The notes beneath the pieces were generated by a model. The model was not told where the DNA came from, ran no database searches, and saw nothing but the letters and a program-made list of their open reading frames with translations. From Natrinema pellirubrum DSM 15624 (GTDB taxonomy: Archaea; Halobacteriota; Halobacteria; Halobacteriales; Natrialbaceae): a DNA stretch of 64,000 nt. Of this stretch, positions 51,164 through 59,364 are shown piece by piece. Numbering within the stretch: position 1 is the first letter of the stretch; the number at the start of each line of letters is the position of its first letter. The stretch spans positions 248,001-312,000 of the forward strand of contig NC_019962.1 of NCBI RefSeq assembly GCF_000230735.2. Reading direction: 5' to 3'. The translations under genes were made by a program, and so were the position numbers.

Positions 51164-52330
51164 CTACCGGTGGAACCGGTCGTCTGGTGGCCGGTTCGCG
51201 GGGACGGCCCGACGCACCGCGAGGGCCGTCCACGCTGCCCGTCGAACCATATTCACGAACTCCTTGTACGGCCACCACCAGAGGCGACGCCCGCCTCGGC
51301 GCGGCGTCGCCACGTATTCGTAGTGCAGATACCGCCACGTGTTCTGCAACAGCAGACTCACCACGACGTACAGCAGTCTCACCGTGGAGTCTCGCGTCGT
51401 TGTCGTCGCTATCGCTTGCTCAGACAACCGATAGCTCGACTCGATACCGAACCGTTTCGAGTAGTGGTATCGAGCGTCGCGTGGATTCTCGATGAACGGC
51501 GCGTCAGCGGCGTAGCCGTGACGCGCCACGCCGTGCTCGTCGTACCGTCCGTTCAGGTACGTACAGTCGATGTAGACGGGAAACTCGACGGTCCAGCTGT
51601 GACCGTCGAGTTTCCCCGTCAGATCGTGTTGGATGACGCGACTCCACCCTTCCGAGAGTTCCTGCTGAATCGCTTCACCCCACCGGATGATCGGGACAAC
51701 GTAGGCGTAGTTGTGCGTCTGTAACAGCGTGAGACACTTGCTGTCGTAGAATCCGCGATCAAGATAGACGGCCTTGACGTCGGTGTCAAGGCCGTCGAGG
51801 ACACCGAGGAACTCAGCGAGGACGCTGCTGGCGGTGTCGCCGTCTTCGAGACGGCGCACCGCCAGCGTGTAGCGTTTGTTCTTCACACGCGCGTAGAGTG
51901 TGGCGTAGGCGTGGAATGCGGTGGTTCCACGCTTGGCTTCCGAGTGATAGAGGTTCTCCGTGTCGTCTTCATCACCGTAGTAGGGCCGCAGGTGGAGGTC
52001 TGCGCAGACCTCCACCTGCTCGGGGAGCAGTTCGACGATGTCTCGGCGAAGAAGCGTGTTAGCGACGCGTTCGAGCCGTTCCGGCTCGAACTTCGTCCGT
52101 AGATGATAGAGAATCGTGTTCGCCGATGGGGAGTCTTCACTGGAGTTGCACAGCGTCGAGATCGAGGTCCCGTCGGCGGTCGCGCCGACGAGGACCTCGT
52201 AGATGTCCTCTGCACCGATTTCAGCGTTGTTGGCGAGGTTGAGAGAAACTTCCTCGTCAAGGCAGTTGACGAGGAAGTTAAGGAGCTGGTCCTCGTGAAT
52301 CTCACTGTCTGCTTGCTGGGTCGTAGACAC
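51164..52330 (-). CDS. ISH3-family transposase
   Basis: 388 residues, the standard ISH3 length. DDE elements: VKAVYLDRGFYDSKCL (Asp, about 192), DLHLRPYYGDEDDT (Asp, about 112) and YSKRFGIESSYRLSEQA near 288 (Y-x2-R-x3-E). The frame is intact. A 32-nt perfect palindrome lies inside it (51988-52019) together with other perfect hairpins. Confidence 0.9.
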   Translation of the reverse strand: MSTTQQADSEIHEDQLLNFLVNCLDEEVSLNLANNAEIGAEDIYEVLVGATADGTSISTLCNSSEDSPSANTILYHLRTKFEPERLERVANTLLRRDIVELLPEQVEVCADLHLRPYYGDEDDTENLYHSEAKRGTTAFHAYATLYARVKNKRYTLAVRRLEDGDTASSVLAEFLGVLDGLDTDVKAVYLDRGFYDSKCLTLLQTHNYAYVVPIIRWGEAIQQELSEGWSRVIQHDLTGKLDGHSWTVEFPVYIDCTYLNGRYDEHGVARHGYAADAPFIENPRDARYHYSKRFGIESSYRLSEQAIATTTTRDSTVRLLYVVVSLLLQNTWRYLHYEYVATPRRGGRRLWWWPYKEFVNMVRRAAWTALAVRRAVPANRPPDDRFHR

Positions 52331-52340
52331 ACCTTCAGCA

Positions 52341-52350
52341 AGCAGACGTT
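52341..52350. repeat. Direct repeat flanking the nested insertion, left copy
   Basis: AGCAGACGTT, repeated at 53595-53604. It brackets the whole MITE-spacer-IS block. Confidence 0.75.
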
Positions 52351-52499
52351 AGCGTGTCATAGAATACGTCTCATACCCTCAACTTGGCGATTATACAGCT
52401 TCCAATTCGCGTGTAATCCTATGAATTTCGTCAGTCATGGGTTTTGCTCAAGGGCGAAACCGTGAACAACGCCTCCTGAGAACTATTCTATGACACGCT
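52351..52499. mobile_element. 149-bp MITE sharing ends with the neighbouring IS
   Basis: Perfect 16-bp inverted ends AGCGTGTCATAGAATA (52351-52366 and complement 52484-52499). The first 14 bases equal the ends of the IS at 52525-53592. No coding sequence. A 4-bp CGTT lies on both sides (52347-52350 and 52500-52503). It is a non-autonomous derivative likely moved by that transposase. Confidence 0.82.
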
Positions 52500-52524
52500 C
52501 GTTGTTACTATAACTGGCTGGTGG

Positions 52525-53592
52525 AGCGTGTCATAGAAACGTTCTCAACGAAGGCAGCAGGGTGTGGAAACTATGTCCAGCAGCGCCACAACCCTGCAAG
52601 GCGTAGCTTCGGTTGACGACTTCTTGAATGTCGCGGCTACGGAGACAGCACCGCTATTCGAGTACTTAGAGTTCGAGTTTCTGCTGGAGTACGACGTGTT
52701 CGCCCCCGCTTCGAGGGGGCGAACACGAGTCCACAAGCCCCCAGAACTCTTCAAAGGCTTCCTGCACTGCTACTACAAAGGCATCTACGGCCCACGACCA
52801 GTCACACGAGAACTCCACAATACACTCACTTGGCTCTCCTGCGGTTTCGAGAAGCCGCCCTCACGAGACACTGTTGATCGGTTTCTCACCGATCTTGAAT
52901 TGGTGGTGGATGATGTCTTCGACCGCCTCGTCGAGCAGGCCGCCTGCCGGGGCCTGCTCGACTCCACATACCGCATCGATTCGACTCACGTCACTGCAAT
53001 CCAGTACAACGATGAAGCGACGTGGAACTACGACTCAACGGCTGAGGAACACTACTACGGATTCGGCTGTGTGATTGTGTCGGCCGGGCCAAAGATTCCG
53101 ATTGCTGCAGAGTTCACACAGCGAAAGCAGATCGATGCTGAGACGGCGATGCGCGTCACGAAGGACGCGCTCGCCGTCGATACACCGATCTGGATGCTCG
53201 GAGACAGCGCTTACGACGTGCTGGAGTGGCACGACTTCCTGCTGTCGCAGGGAGTCGTGCCGATTGCGCCGTACAACCCACGCAATACGGACGATCCGCT
53301 TGACATCGAATACAGGGTCGAGGACCGCATTGACGAACACGCCGAAGACATCAGTCTCAAACAATCAGTACTCGCCGAGACGTATGATCATCGGACGCAA
53401 GTGGAACGAACAAACGAAGCCTGCAAGGACTGCGGCCTCGGGCACGTCCGCGCCCGAGGCCGCGTACATGCACGAACACAGGTGTTCCTTGCACTGAGTC
53501 TCCGCGTGATCGTCGCAGTTACCAACTACGAAAGAGGACACAATCCCGGACGAACGAAGCTCAAAACCCTGTGATCGATTCTATGACACGCT
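52525..53592 (+). mobile_element. IS5-family (ISH11-like) insertion sequence, 1068 bp
   Basis: Ends AGCGTGTCATAGAA (52525-52538) and their complement (53579-53592). The 1068-bp length agrees with my memory of ISH11. It carries one complete transposase gene. No separate target repeat directly flanks it; the matching direct repeats lie outside the MITE plus IS block (52341-52350 and 53595-53604). Confidence 0.82.
52564..53574 (+). CDS. IS5-like (ISH11-type) transposase
   Basis: 336 residues. DDE candidates: YRIDSTHVTAIQY (Asp, about 139), WMLGDSAYDVLEW (Asp, about 219) and QVERTNEACKDCG (Glu, about 281). The N-terminal region TRVHKPPELFKGFLHCYYKG resembles other IS5 relatives. Complete frame. 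Contains three perfect coding hairpins with 12-13 bp arms. Confidence 0.88.
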   Translation: METMSSSATTLQGVASVDDFLNVAATETAPLFEYLEFEFLLEYDVFAPASRGRTRVHKPPELFKGFLHCYYKGIYGPRPVTRELHNTLTWLSCGFEKPPSRDTVDRFLTDLELVVDDVFDRLVEQAACRGLLDSTYRIDSTHVTAIQYNDEATWNYDSTAEEHYYGFGCVIVSAGPKIPIAAEFTQRKQIDAETAMRVTKDALAVDTPIWMLGDSAYDVLEWHDFLLSQGVVPIAPYNPRNTDDPLDIEYRVEDRIDEHAEDISLKQSVLAETYDHRTQVERTNEACKDCGLGHVRARGRVHARTQVFLALSLRVIVAVTNYERGHNPGRTKLKTL

Positions 53593-53594
53593 CA

Positions 53595-53635
53595 GCAGAC
53601 GTTCTAACTAAGCGGCTTTGTGATGTACTGAGTAT
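53595..53635. repeat. Right flanking repeats: nested-insertion copy and ISH3 end with target repeat
   Basis: AGCAGACGTT (53595-53604), then ISH3 inverted repeat (53615-53630) and AGTAT (53631-53635). Confidence 0.8.
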
Positions 53636-54113
53636 AGACGTACTTGACGAGCGATTCGCCGGCGATCTCGACCTCCCGATCGCCGTCGTGTTCGAGGCCG
53701 AACCGTTCGACGAACCCGTGGCCCTCGGTGTTCTCCTCGAGGACGGTCACGCGGACGTGGTCGGCCCCGCGTTCGCGGAGGCGCTCGGTCACCGTCTCGT
53801 AGAGTTCCGTCCCGATCCCCTTGCCGCGGTGTTCCGGATCGACGAACAGCCAGTCGATCTCGCCCCACCCGTCCTCGAGTCGGCCCTCGACGACGCCGGC
53901 GATGGTTCGGTCCTCGATCTCCGCGCCGGTCTCGACGACGTAGAGGACGGTCTCGTCGTCCTCGAGTCGGTCGCTGACGGCGTCGTCGGCGAACTCCTCG
54001 TCGGTGATCCCGTCGATCTGGCCCGGGCTGAGCCTGAACGAGGTCGTCATCGAACTCTCTACCACGTCCCGGATCCGCTCGCTCTCGTCCGGTTCCGGCT
54101 CCCGTATCTCCAT
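53631..54113 (-). pseudogene. 5' part of the GNAT-zinc-ribbon fusion gene (N-acetyltransferase domain)
   Basis: 161 residues from the ATG at 54113 (MEIREPEPDESERIRD). GNAT fold: acetyl-CoA loop PEHRGKGIGTELYETV near 93-108, VRVTVLEENTEGHGFVERFG and a final beta strand SLVKYVYT. The frame then enters the ISH3 end and stops at 53604 after eight foreign residues. The acetyltransferase domain is complete, so a truncated protein may still be made; the zinc ribbon is separated. Substrate unknown. Confidence 0.85.
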
Positions 54114-54193
54114 ACTGGGTAGTCGACGCCGATCCGGATAAGATGGCTGCCGGCAGAAACAGCCGACGTTACGAGCGGGAACGGTCTGTCATA

Positions 54194-54616
54194 TTACTCC
54201 CCGCCGCCGCCGGTGACGATGACCGGCCGATCGGACCTGAGGATCACGCCCTGCGTGGTGCTGCCGAAGATCGCCTTGCCGACGGGCGAGCGCTTCCGGC
54301 CGCCGAGAACGATCGAATCGACGTCGTAGCCCTCGGCCTCCTCGAGGATGTCGTCTTCCGTATCGCCACTGTCCTCGATCAGGGTCACATCGACGCCGGC
54401 CTCCTCGAGGCGCTCCTTCGCGCGCCGGACCGAGCCGATCCGGGAGGCGGACTTGAACTTCTCGAATTCCTTCGGGAGCTTCTCGCTGTTTTCGGTGAAG
54501 ACGAAGAGGATGTACGCTTCGACCGACTCCGCCGCGTCGGGCAGCGACGCGACGTACTCGGCCTGTTCGACTGCGCGGTCCTCGTTGGCATCGACGGGCA
54601 TCAACACGCGGTACAT
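54194..54616 (-). CDS. Universal stress protein A family
   Basis: 140 residues from the ATG at 54616 (MYRVLMPVDANEDRAVEQ). The ATP-binding pattern G-x2-G-x9-G-S/T appears as LGGRKRSPVGKAIFGSTTQGV near 108-128, with the first-strand VLMPVDAN. It binds ATP and forms dimers in relatives; many haloarchaeal copies respond to stress. Monocistronic. The longer start at 55027 runs antisense to nothing useful and was rejected. Confidence 0.9.
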   Translation of the reverse strand: MYRVLMPVDANEDRAVEQAEYVASLPDAAESVEAYILFVFTENSEKLPKEFEKFKSASRIGSVRRAKERLEEAGVDVTLIEDSGDTEDDILEEAEGYDVDSIVLGGRKRSPVGKAIFGSTTQGVILRSDRPVIVTGGGGE

Positions 54617-54722
54617 GCGCAGTGGTTGGCATTCGGCAACAATAAAACCGGCCGTGACTGTCACCGCGCCGGAGGGGTTCGACCGCGCTCGAGCGGTTCG
54701 GACGATCCCCACGCCCGACGGG

Positions 54723-56432
54723 TTACTCGTCGGTTCCGTCGCCCTCGCGCAGGGACCGGCGGCGGATCTTGCCGGTCGTCGTCGTCGGCAGCCGCTCGAC
54801 GAACTCGATGTGTTTCGGATACTCGTACTCGGCGAGGCGGTCCCGGACCAGGTCACGGATCTCCGCACGGAGTCCCTCGGGGTCGTAGTCGTCGACGGCC
54901 GGCTTGACGAAGGCCTTGATCGCCTCGCCACGTGTCTCGTCGGGGACGCCGACGACACCGGCCTGTTCGACGGCCTCGTGGGCGAGGACCGCGTCCTCGA
55001 CCTCCGTCGGTCCGACGCGGTAGCCACTGGTAAGGATCACGTCGTCGGCTCGCGAGTGGAACCAGACGTAGCCGTCCTCGTCGCGCTCGACCAGATCGTC
55101 GGTCAGGAACCACCTTCCGGAAGACCGTTGCTCTTCCGACTCCCCGCTCGCTCCGCTCGCGGGGACGTCTTCGGTCCGCTTGTTCGCCGTCTTCTCCGGC
55201 AGGCCGTGGTACTCGTCGAAGAAGACCCGCCGGTCGCCGGGTTTGACAGCCAGTTCGCCGACCTCGCCGCGCTCGAGGCGCTCGCCCGTCTCGGGGTCTA
55301 CCACCGCGATCTCGTAGCCGGGCAGGGGCTTGCCCATGCTGCCGGGGCGGGTATCGAACCACCGCGCCGCGTTCCCGACGACGAGGTTGAGTTCGGTTTG
55401 GCCGTAGAACTCGTTGATCGCGACATCGTCGAACGTCGACCCGACCCAGTCGACGACCTCCGAGGTGAGCGGTTCGCCGGCCGACGCGAACGTCCTGATC
55501 GAGAGATCGTACCGATCTTCGGGGTCGTCGACGCCCATCAGCAACCGGAGTGCCGTCGGGGGCATGAACGCCTCGGTCACGTCGTGGCGCTCGAGCAGGT
55601 CGTAGACATCGTCGGGATCGAACTCGTCGCGGGGCCAGCCGACGACCGAGCAGCCGTGGTGCCAGGCCGCGAAGAGCGTGCCGCCCAGTGCCGCGCCCCA
55701 CGCCCAGTCGGCGGGTGTCCAGAGCGTGGCCTCGCCGTCGGCCAGTCCGCCGTCGAAGTAATTGTAGGCCGCGGCGGCCCGCCCGAGCCAGAGCGCGTGG
55801 CTGTGTCGAACGCCTTTCGGCGGCCCCGTCGATCCGCTCGTATACATGATCGCCGTCGGTGTCTCGGGCGTCGCGTCGTAGACGTCGATCCCGGGCTCAT
55901 GTGCTGCGATCAACTCCTCGAACGAGTGGGCGTCGCCCCGTACCGCGTCGCCGTCGTCGAGTTCGATCACGGCCTCGAGGGCGGGACACTCCTCGCGGAT
56001 CTCGTCGACGGTCTCGCGGACGCTCGGATCGACGACGACCGCTTTCGCCTCGCTGTCCGCGAGCCGGTACTGTAAGGCGTCGCGGCCGAACAGGACCGTC
56101 AGCGGCACGGACACCGCACCGAGTTTCCAGTTCGCGAGGTGCGTGATCGGGTTCCCCGGTTTCTGCGGGATCACGACGCCGACCCGATCGCCCGCCCCGA
56201 CGCCGAGGTCGGCGAGTGCGGCGGCGAGCCGATCCGACCGGTCGTCGAGTTCATCGAAGGAGTAGGTCTCGAGGCCGCCTTCGGGGGTCTCGTACCGCAG
56301 CGCCGTTTGACTCGTGTCCTCGTGTTTCCGGAGGAAGTCGACGGCGGGGTTGTACTCGTCGGGGAGGTCCCACGAGAACGATTCGCGGGCCCGCTCGTAC
56401 GACTCGAACGCCGGCATGACCGTCCAGCTCAT
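54723..56432 (-). CDS. Acyl-CoA synthetase (AMP-forming)
   Basis: 569 residues from the ATG at 56432 (MSWTVMPAFESYERARE); 56417 is a second option. Motifs: A3 IMYTSGSTGPPKGVRHSH near 188-205, A5 INEFYGQTELN, A7 WFLTDDLVERDEDGYVWFHSRADD and A8 SGYRVGPTEVED, with the catalytic Lys in TTTGKIRRRSLR near 555. The overall pattern fits the medium-chain/benzoate-type acyl-CoA ligase group. A 20-residue acidic/Ser insert near 445-465 is unusual. It activates a carboxylic acid to its CoA ester. Confidence 0.92.
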   Translation of the reverse strand: MSWTVMPAFESYERARESFSWDLPDEYNPAVDFLRKHEDTSQTALRYETPEGGLETYSFDELDDRSDRLAAALADLGVGAGDRVGVVIPQKPGNPITHLANWKLGAVSVPLTVLFGRDALQYRLADSEAKAVVVDPSVRETVDEIREECPALEAVIELDDGDAVRGDAHSFEELIAAHEPGIDVYDATPETPTAIMYTSGSTGPPKGVRHSHALWLGRAAAAYNYFDGGLADGEATLWTPADWAWGAALGGTLFAAWHHGCSVVGWPRDEFDPDDVYDLLERHDVTEAFMPPTALRLLMGVDDPEDRYDLSIRTFASAGEPLTSEVVDWVGSTFDDVAINEFYGQTELNLVVGNAARWFDTRPGSMGKPLPGYEIAVVDPETGERLERGEVGELAVKPGDRRVFFDEYHGLPEKTANKRTEDVPASGASGESEEQRSSGRWFLTDDLVERDEDGYVWFHSRADDVILTSGYRVGPTEVEDAVLAHEAVEQAGVVGVPDETRGEAIKAFVKPAVDDYDPEGLRAEIRDLVRDRLAEYEYPKHIEFVERLPTTTTGKIRRRSLREGDGTDE

Positions 56433-56520
56433 GGCTCGTGATACCGAGGCCAGCACATAGCCTCTTTCGACACGCGCGAAAATGAGAAGTGGTCGACGGG
56501 CCGGCGACCACGGGGCCGAA

Positions 56521-56787
56521 TCAGTCTTCTTCGCTTTCCCCGTCCGCCTCGGATTCTTCTTCGTCGTTGCTCGCCTCGGGTTCCCCGTCCGTTTCGGACG
56601 CTTCTTCCTCGTCGGCCGTCGTTTCCCCGTCTTCGCCCTCGACTTCGATCTCCGCTTCGACCTCGATCGAGAGTCCGTCGGCCTCGAGTTCGCCCTCGAA
56701 CTCGCGTTCGTCGCCGACCTCGATCTCGAGTTCGTTCGAATCCACTTCGACTTCGACCTCGACGTCGACGGTGACTTCGTCGTCCAT
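56521..56787 (-). CDS. Highly acidic low-complexity small protein
   Basis: 88 residues with about half Glu/Asp. Residues 1-50 alternate hydrophobic and acidic residues (VTVDVEVEVEVDSNELEIEV), a pattern that could form exposed beta strands; residues 51-88 are an acidic Ser/Glu-rich tail. Haloarchaeal by composition. No known family. It is convergent with nothing and divergent from the Rieske gene at 56899. Confidence 0.55.
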   Translation of the reverse strand: MDDEVTVDVEVEVEVDSNELEIEVGDEREFEGELEADGLSIEVEAEIEVEGEDGETTADEEEASETDGEPEASNDEEESEADGESEED

Positions 56788-56898
56788 ACGCCCGCTTCGC
56801 CGGGCACCCCTAAAGTGGTATCGCGCGTTTTCGGGAGTCGAACACGCCCGCTGTCGCCCGTCCGGAACCTATTTTTAGGCCGGCCGAAAAAGAGGGAT

Positions 56899-57447
56899 AT
56901 GACCGATCCCGTCCGGGTGACGCTCGAGGACGACGACGACGCGACCTCGGTCCGAGTTTACGACGACGAGGGCGACGTTTCGACCGACGGCGCGACGTTC
57001 CGGTTCAGCGTCGACGGGGACGGAAGCGGCGGCGACAACGCCGGCGCGGAACCGGCGGGGACCGATCCCGACCGCGAGCCACGCTACGTCGCACCGCTGT
57101 CGGCCGTCCCGACCGACGGCACGCTTCGCTGTGAGGCCCGCCGGGACCGTTGCGGGACCGAACTGATCCTCCGACGACGCGGTGACGACGTCCTCGCGTG
57201 GCGCAACTCCTGTCCCCACAAGCCCGAGGTCCGACTCGATCCCGGCCCTGGCGCGATCGTCAGGGACGACCAACTGGTGTGTCACGAACACGCCGCTCGC
57301 TTCGACTGTGACGACGGCGTCTGTACGGCCGGTCCCTGCCGGGGTGACGCCCTCGAGGAAATCGCGGTCGCCGTCCGCGACGGCAACGTCTATCTGACCG
57401 ACGACCGGTTCGATTCCTGCCGGCGGCTCGACGAGCCACGCGCGTAG
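56899..57447 (+). CDS. Rieske [2Fe-2S] domain protein
   Basis: 182 residues from the ATG at 56899 (MTDPVRVTLEDDDDATS). Residues 1-60 are an acidic N-terminal part. The Rieske cluster ligands are Cys-x-His in NSCPHKPEVRL (about 104-106) and Cys-x2-His in LVCHEHAARFDC (about 130-133). No oxygenase catalytic domain follows, so it is a stand-alone ferredoxin-type Rieske protein. A truncated receiver domain follows at 57476 on the same strand. Confidence 0.88.
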   Translation: MTDPVRVTLEDDDDATSVRVYDDEGDVSTDGATFRFSVDGDGSGGDNAGAEPAGTDPDREPRYVAPLSAVPTDGTLRCEARRDRCGTELILRRRGDDVLAWRNSCPHKPEVRLDPGPGAIVRDDQLVCHEHAARFDCDDGVCTAGPCRGDALEEIAVAVRDGNVYLTDDRFDSCRRLDEPRA

Positions 57448-57475
57448 TCCAGCCCCCGATATCCCCTCGGAACTG

Positions 57476-57676
57476 ATGTCCGAACCCGAACTGCGGTCGA
57501 TCCCCGTGATCGTGCTGACGAGTTCGCCCTCGGCGGAGGATCTCGCTCGCTCGTCCGACCCGCACGCCAACGCCTCCGTTCAGAAACCCGTCGAGCCCGA
57601 GGCGTTCATCGAACGCGGCCGCTCGTTCGAGGACTTCTGGCTGACGTTCGTCCGGTTTCCCGGCGACGCGCCCTGA
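57476..57676 (+). pseudogene. Truncated response-regulator receiver domain
   Basis: 66 residues matching the C-terminal half of a haloarchaeal receiver: PELRSIPVIVLTSSPSAEDL (the fourth strand with Thr/Ser switch) and VQKPVEPEAFIE (conserved Lys-Pro) ending in FWLTFVRFPGD. The N-terminal half with the acidic pair and phospho-Asp is missing; the in-frame region upstream is the end of the Rieske gene. It is a remnant of deletion or of recombination next to the Rieske gene. Confidence 0.75.
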
Positions 57677-57695
57677 CGGCCTGCGTGTCTCCCGC

Positions 57696-58577
57696 CTACG
57701 ACTCGAGCAGGTCCGGCACGTCGTTGACCGACTCGAGGACCGCCGCCGCACCGTCGTCTTCGTACTTCCGACGGCCCTCGTCGCCGGTCAGCCCGCCAGT
57801 GAGGACGCCGATGCCGTGGTACTCGCGGTCCGGGTCGGCGTCGCTCGCGTTGACCGCCGTCCGCACGTCGTCCAGCGTGTCGCCGACGAACGCGACCGAA
57901 TCGGCGTCGAACCGCCCGGCAAGCGTCGTCAACGCCCGCGGATGCGGCTTGCCCTCCTCCCAGTCGTCCATCGTGAAGCGATGCTCGAGCGGCACCGCGT
58001 CGTCGAGGCCAACCCGCTCGAGGGCGATCTCGGCCTCGGCCGCCGGGCGCCCCGTCAGCACGCCAACGTCCCACGACGCGAGCAGCCGATCGCGCGTCTC
58101 GGGCTCGAGCAACACCGGCTCGTCGTGAATAAAGCCCGGCGTCTCGCGCTCCAGATCGGGCTCGCCGCCCTCGAGCCCGCGGTAGAGTTCGTCGCCGAGA
58201 TACAACTGTTGGAAGACGTCCCGCAGCCGCTCGCGGTCCCAGCGGCCGGTCACGCGCTGGGTCGCCCGCGCGCCGATCCCGTCGCGAACGACGCTTTCGG
58301 CCGCCTCGAGGCCGCCGCCGTTCGCAGCGATCCCGTCGGTGAAGATCTCGAGCGACTCGTCGTACCCCTCCTCGGTCGCGAGGATGTACAGCGCGGCGGC
58401 GTACGTTAGTTCCCAGTCGTTGTTGAACCCGCCCGCGTCCTTGAACCGCTGGATGCCTGCCTTGCGGATCGTCCGGTCGTAGACCGCCTCGACGGACTCG
58501 ACGATCGCCCGGCGGTAGGAGTCGGCGACGTCGACGAGTACTCCGTCGACGTCAAGCACGACGGCGTCTGCGTTCAT
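57696..58577 (-). CDS. HAD-superfamily phosphatase, TIGR01548 type
   Basis: 293 residues. HAD motifs: [12 protein letters not shown] (7-17), [11 protein letters not shown] near 171, [11 protein letters not shown] near 210 and [14 protein letters not shown] near 228. The long helical cap between about 25 and 165 fits TIGR01548. It is a phosphatase of unknown small-molecule substrate. It is convergent with the receiver remnant and downstream of the M50-like gene on the same strand. Confidence 0.9.
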   Translation of the reverse strand: MNADAVVLDVDGVLVDVADSYRRAIVESVEAVYDRTIRKAGIQRFKDAGGFNNDWELTYAAALYILATEEGYDESLEIFTDGIAANGGGLEAAESVVRDGIGARATQRVTGRWDRERLRDVFQQLYLGDELYRGLEGGEPDLERETPGFIHDEPVLLEPETRDRLLASWDVGVLTGRPAAEAEIALERVGLDDAVPLEHRFTMDDWEEGKPHPRALTTLAGRFDADSVAFVGDTLDDVRTAVNASDADPDREYHGIGVLTGGLTGDEGRRKYEDDGAAAVLESVNDVPDLLES

Positions 58578-58617
58578 ACCCGTCCCGACGGGCCCGCGGA
58601 AATAAAGGGGACCGATT

Positions 58618-59283
58618 TCAGAGGCCGACTGCGCCGAAGACGGCGAACGCGACGATCGCGATGCCGACGGCGTAGAGCAGATCGGCCCACAGCCACGACA
58701 GGACGTTGACGACGTAGATAGCGACGACGACCGGGACCCCGAGCAGGACGATCGGTGACCGCCGCCACTCCGCCCGCGAACGGGTCCACAGCGTGTTCGC
58801 GTCGCCGAAACTCGGGAAGGCCTTCGCGCCGACGGCGAGGCCGATCCAGCCGAGGCCGATCGCCAGCGCGAGCGTCGGCGTCGAGGCGCCGCCGAGGACC
58901 TCGACCAGTTCGAGCAACGCCTCTAGCGACGACCGACTGTCGGCCGCCGTCGTCGCGACCGCGGCGAGGGCGAGAAAGGCGACGAACGAGAGGGCGGTGT
59001 TGACGAGAAACGGGGCGACGCTGATGACGAACGTCTCCCGATACCGGTCGGGCTGGCCGTGGCGGACGTATCCCGCCGGAGACCCGAGCCGGAAGTATTC
59101 GACCTCGACGACTGGCACGCCGACGAGATCGCAGGCCCGCTTGTGAGCGAACTCGTGAACGACGGTCCCGGGCGCGGCTGCGAGTCGAAACGGGAGCGAC
59201 ACCAGGTGACCGGCGCCGGCGATCCACGCGAGTACGACGACCACGACCGCGAGCGCGAAGACGTGGTCGACTCCGATAGCCAT
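58618..59283 (-). CDS. Membrane metalloprotease-like protein (HEFAH)
   Basis: 221 residues. The motif [16 protein letters not shown] (about 42-57) carries HExxH inside the first cytoplasmic stretch after TM1, as in M50-type or related membrane metalloproteases. Further hydrophobic segments lie at about 88-112, 135-155 and 175-217. The second M50 motif (N/D-x2-PG-Asp) is not obvious; a DxNTLW at about 162 is the nearest match. It could be a site-2-like protease or an inactive relative. No neighbour suggests a substrate. Confidence 0.75.
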   Translation of the reverse strand: MAIGVDHVFALAVVVVVLAWIAGAGHLVSLPFRLAAAPGTVVHEFAHKRACDLVGVPVVEVEYFRLGSPAGYVRHGQPDRYRETFVISVAPFLVNTALSFVAFLALAAVATTAADSRSSLEALLELVEVLGGASTPTLALAIGLGWIGLAVGAKAFPSFGDANTLWTRSRAEWRRSPIVLLGVPVVVAIYVVNVLSWLWADLLYAVGIAIVAFAVFGAVGL

Positions 59284-59364
59284 CGCTTCCCGGAACGGTC
59301 CATCGGGTGATAACTCATTCGAACCGAACTGTCGTCGTCGTCGCGCCGATCGCGATCCGACCGT

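Larger units (their letters stand above)
50989..53630 (-). mobile_element. ISH3-family element interrupted by a MITE and a second IS
   Basis: 16-bp inverted repeats (50989-51004 and 53615-53630, one mismatch) and a perfect 5-bp target repeat AGTAT (50984-50988 and 53631-53635), the size typical of ISH3. Taking out the nested insertion (52351-53604) leaves about 1.39 kb, the normal ISH3 size. The insertion lies 20 bp upstream of the ISH3 transposase start, so that gene is complete but has lost its natural upstream region. Confidence 0.88.

Noticed and set aside
52351-52499. MITE as the native 5' region of the ISH3-type element
   Set aside because: Its ends match the neighbouring IS exactly, and removing the whole block restores the usual ISH3 length, so it is an insertion.
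54348-56075. 575-codon frame on the plus strand
   Set aside because: Antisense to the acyl-CoA synthetase and UspA, both unmistakable.
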